Positions 30,064-32,056 of a stretch of DNA of 32,056 nucleotides are shown in pieces. Each line of letters begins with the position of its first letter. The stretch's first letter is position 1. This DNA is from Actinomycetota bacterium (GTDB taxonomy: Bacteria; Actinomycetota; Acidimicrobiia; Acidimicrobiales; Acidimicrobilacustridaceae). The notes under the pieces were generated by a model. That model had not been told where the DNA came from and did no database searches. It saw only the letters and a program-made list of their open reading frames with translations. The translations under genes were made by a program, and so were the position numbers. The stretch lies in the NCBI GenBank assembly GCA_009705225.1, contig WLCQ01000011.1, positions 1-32,056 on the forward strand, given 5' to 3'.

Positions 30064-30924
30064 CTAGTGCACAGTCACAACGAAATCGTCGAGGTTGAAA
30101 TCGGAGTTGTCGCCCCGGATTCCCACCGCGCCTGAGCGGATGACCGGTCCTCCGGTGCCGCTATCGGTGGCCGAAAGTACGAGGACGCCATCGACCCGGA
30201 GGCGGATCGAAACCGATCCGCCGGGATTGTCGAAGATCATTGCTCGCACGTTGTGGAACCCACCGGAACTGAACGAGTTTCTTCCCGCGGCGAGCGTGAA
30301 GTAGGTCCCGCCATTCGAGCTGCCACCGGGGACCTTCTTCTTGATGGCGGTGGTGCCATCCCTCCGGTTGAAACTCACGGAGTACAGAGAGGATTCGTCG
30401 ACGTACCTGAGGAAAACATGCTCACCGTCCCAAGCAACCGCTGGTGTGGCTGGCGTGGAACTGAATGTGTTGTGACGGAGTCGGAAGGAGACATTCACGG
30501 AACCGAAATCCTTCCGTTTTGTCACGAGCCGGAAAATCGCAGAGTCAGTCCCGTTCGAGGAGTTGGCGTCGGGCTCGATGGCATCGGGAACCCCGGACCA
30601 CGCCATGCCATTGCGGGCCAACAACGAACCCGATGTCACGTCCCAGGTCGTGCTCCTCACCGCTGAAAGCGAACCAGGGTTCCAGAATGCGTACTCATTC
30701 GTGATCAAACTGTCCTTCACTCCGAAGGAGTCAGCAAGCAGCGTGGTGCCGGATACGCCGGATGAAATTGTGCCTGCCGATGCAATGCCTCCGCTCCCGA
30801 CCACTCCAAGTGCGCTCAGTAGAAGCAGTGCAGCGATGAGCCTTGCGCCTGTTCGACTCCGGGACTTGGTAAACCGGCCAGCATCCATGAGTGTGGACCC
30901 GTTCCTCGAGTTGCGCTCGCGCAT
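30064..30924 (-). CDS. Secreted beta-rich protein, LamG-like, function unknown
   Basis: A 286-residue exported protein. The signal peptide has a long basic start, a core ARLIAALLLLSALGVVG and a probable cleavage after IASA at about residue 50. The rest is strand-rich with a pattern (NVSFRLRHNTF, HVFLRYVDESSLYSVSFNRRDG, NVRAMIFDN, SVSIRLRVDGVLVLSATDSG, GAVGIRGDNSDFNLDDFVVTV) resembling concanavalin-like or DUF1080-type sugar-binding domains. There are no enzyme motifs. GGGAG lies ten bases before the ATG at 30924; the ATG at 30888 is an alternative. It may bind surface or external polysaccharide. Confidence 0.75.
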   Translation of the reverse strand: MRERNSRNGSTLMDAGRFTKSRSRTGARLIAALLLLSALGVVGSGGIASAGTISSGVSGTTLLADSFGVKDSLITNEYAFWNPGSLSAVRSTTWDVTSGSLLARNGMAWSGVPDAIEPDANSSNGTDSAIFRLVTKRKDFGSVNVSFRLRHNTFSSTPATPAVAWDGEHVFLRYVDESSLYSVSFNRRDGTTAIKKKVPGGSSNGGTYFTLAAGRNSFSSGGFHNVRAMIFDNPGGSVSIRLRVDGVLVLSATDSGTGGPVIRSGAVGIRGDNSDFNLDDFVVTVH

Positions 30925-31082
30925 TGAATCTTGCTCCCTCGCTGCGGTGACCCTGATTGGGGTAGCCCTGACGGGCGATAGCGACGGTACCGAGGATGGG
31001 GGAGCGCGCCTATCGCACCATTTCGGTATTCCCAGTGCCGGAACGCCGACATCAACGTTGACGCGTGTTCTACATTTCGGCC
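30925..31082. promoter_or_regulatory. Divergent promoter region secreted protein / trpB2
   Basis: 158 bases. TACATT (31071-31076) stands six bases before the trpB2 start. On minus, TAGGCG and TATCGC candidates exist but no convincing pair. A TTGACG at 31058-31063 is too close to TACATT to act as its -35 box. No tryptophan leader peptide or attenuator was seen. Confidence 0.4.
31071..31076 (+). promoter_or_regulatory. Leaderless-type -10 box of trpB2
   Basis: TACATT, six bases before the ATG at 31083; there is no ribosome site between. Confidence 0.45.
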
Positions 31083-32056
31083 ATGGCCAAAGACACCCCG
31101 CACAAGATCCTGCTCACCGAGGACGAGATGCCCACCCAGTGGTACAACATCGTCCCTGACCTGCCGGCTCCGCCGCCGCCGCCGTTGCACCCGGGCACCC
31201 TTCAGCCCGCCGGCCCCGAGGACTTCGCACCACTGTTCCCGATGGCGCTGATCGAGCAAGAGGTGTCCCAAGAGCGGTACATCGACATTCCGGGAGCAGT
31301 GCTCGACATCTACAAGATCTGGCGCCCGAGCCCACTGTTCCGGGCACGCCGTCTCGAGCAACTGCTCGATACTCCGGCGCGTATTTATTACAAGTACGAG
31401 GGCGTGAGCCCAGCCGGCTCGCATAAGCCGAATACCGCTGTACCGCAGGCGTACTACAACCATCAGGAAGGCATCACGAAGCTCACCACCGAGACCGGTG
31501 CTGGGCAGTGGGGCACCTCACTCGCGTTCGCCACCGCCCAGTACGGCATGGAGTGTGAGGTCTGGCAGGTCGCTGCGTCGTACCGTCAGAAGCCTCATCG
31601 TCGCACGATGATGGAGATCTGGGGCGCAACGGTTCATCCCAGCCCGTCGATGATCACTGACTACGGGCGCTCACTGCTCGAACTCGATCCCGACCATCCC
31701 GGAAGCCTCGGCATCGCGATCTCCGAGGCGGTCGCCATGGCTGTGGCTGACCCCAACACCCGGTATGCGCTGGGCAGTGTGCTCAACCATGTGCTCATGC
31801 ATCAAACGATCATCGGTGAGGAAGCGCTGTTGCAGTTGGCGAAGGTGGGGGAGACTCCGGACGTTCTCGTCGGCTGCACCGGGGGCGGTTCCAACTTCGG
31901 TGGTCTCGCGTTCCCCTTCTTGCGCGAGAAGCTCGCGGGGAAGATGAACCCCACGATTCGCTGCGTTGAGCCGGCGGCATGTCCCAGCCTCACGATGGGC
32001 GAATACCGCTACGACTTCGGTGATTCTGCCGGCATGACCCCGCTGATGAAGATGCA
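31083..32056 (+). CDS. trpB2: Tryptophan synthase beta-like protein, TrpB2 type (3' end outside window)
   Basis: 324 codons are visible before the window ends, without a stop. The product starts [28 protein letters not shown], the N-terminal extension that separates TrpB2 from the shorter TrpB1. The PLP lysine is Lys115 in [17 protein letters not shown] (about 136-144) has the catalytic Glu region, and [11 protein letters not shown] is the PLP-phosphate loop. TrpB2 condenses indole with serine and usually acts without a tight TrpA partner, serving to salvage indole. The full-length family protein is about 430-460 residues. Missing from the ORF track because it is open at the 3' end. Confidence 0.95.
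   Translation, partial: MAKDTPHKILLTEDEMPTQWYNIVPDLPAPPPPPLHPGTLQPAGPEDFAPLFPMALIEQEVSQERYIDIPGAVLDIYKIWRPSPLFRARRLEQLLDTPARIYYKYEGVSPAGSHKPNTAVPQAYYNHQEGITKLTTETGAGQWGTSLAFATAQYGMECEVWQVAASYRQKPHRRTMMEIWGATVHPSPSMITDYGRSLLELDPDHPGSLGIAISEAVAMAVADPNTRYALGSVLNHVLMHQTIIGEEALLQLAKVGETPDVLVGCTGGGSNFGGLAFPFLREKLAGKMNPTIRCVEPAACPSLTMGEYRYDFGDSAGMTPLMKM

Noticed and set aside
1-32056. CRISPR arrays, insertion sequences, prophage or conjugative genes
   Set aside because: No regularly spaced repeats, transposase, integrase, phage or transfer proteins were found; all genes look like settled chromosomal genes.

Overview
The window looks like a chromosomal stretch of a high-GC actinobacterium, probably an environmental Acidimicrobiia-type lineage. 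This placing is an inference from gene content: an NDMA/mycofactocin-type alcohol dehydrogenase, F420-type enzymes (Ddn-like and LLM class), a mycothiol-dependent (MDMPI) fold protein, a TrpB2-type tryptophan synthase, and many starts that look leaderless. No rRNA, tRNA, CRISPR array, insertion sequence, phage gene or integrase was recognised. Thirty-three protein genes are supported. They are tightly packed, and no gene-free gap exceeds about 240 bases.

Layout. (1) 51-4200: two divergent operons. A ketosteroid-isomerase-like protein and an NDMA-type alcohol dehydrogenase lie on minus; a nitronate-monooxygenase-like flavoenzyme and a cytochrome P450 lie on plus. Together they suggest oxidation of a steroid- or terpenoid-like substrate. 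(2) 4307-5424: a YceI lipocalin and a MarR regulator share a compact intergenic region with a good operator. (3) 5450-8494: a large arylsulfatase and a DUF4232-type lipoprotein. (4) 8610-11759: an acyl-CoA ligase, a CrtC/AttH-like protein and a small CxxC protein in one operon. (5) 11782-13997: a four-helix membrane protein translationally coupled to an EEP-family hydrolase, divergent from an SDR. (6) 14105-15794: an amidohydrolase under a near-perfect palindrome, then a strong terminator and a DoxX-like membrane protein. (7) 15884-18000: F420-type enzymes and a nine-cysteine protein. (8) 18026-21778: an acyltransferase-3/SGNH membrane enzyme, then two DinB-fold proteins flanking a YkgJ-type cysteine-cluster protein. 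(9) 21798-27524: a nitroreductase, a PLP decarboxylase/lyase and a 2-oxoglutarate-type Fe(II) oxygenase, divergent from a two-subunit Tat-exported molybdenum hydroxylase (IorAB type). (10) 27526-32056: a DUF4436-type membrane protein, a VOC protein, an SDR with His in place of the catalytic Tyr, a secreted beta-rich protein, and the 5' part of a TrpB2 gene that runs off the window.

Much of the region is a catabolic and oxidoreductase neighbourhood made of short operons, not one large system. The points most worth follow-up are the KSI/P450/flavoenzyme/NDMA-dehydrogenase island, the acyl-CoA ligase-CrtC-like-CxxC operon of unknown product, the HxxxK SDR, the stacked inverted repeats between yceI and marR, and a consistent TANNNT-N5-8-start-codon pattern in front of nine genes that lack a ribosome binding site. 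All family names are from sequence reading alone; no database search was possible.
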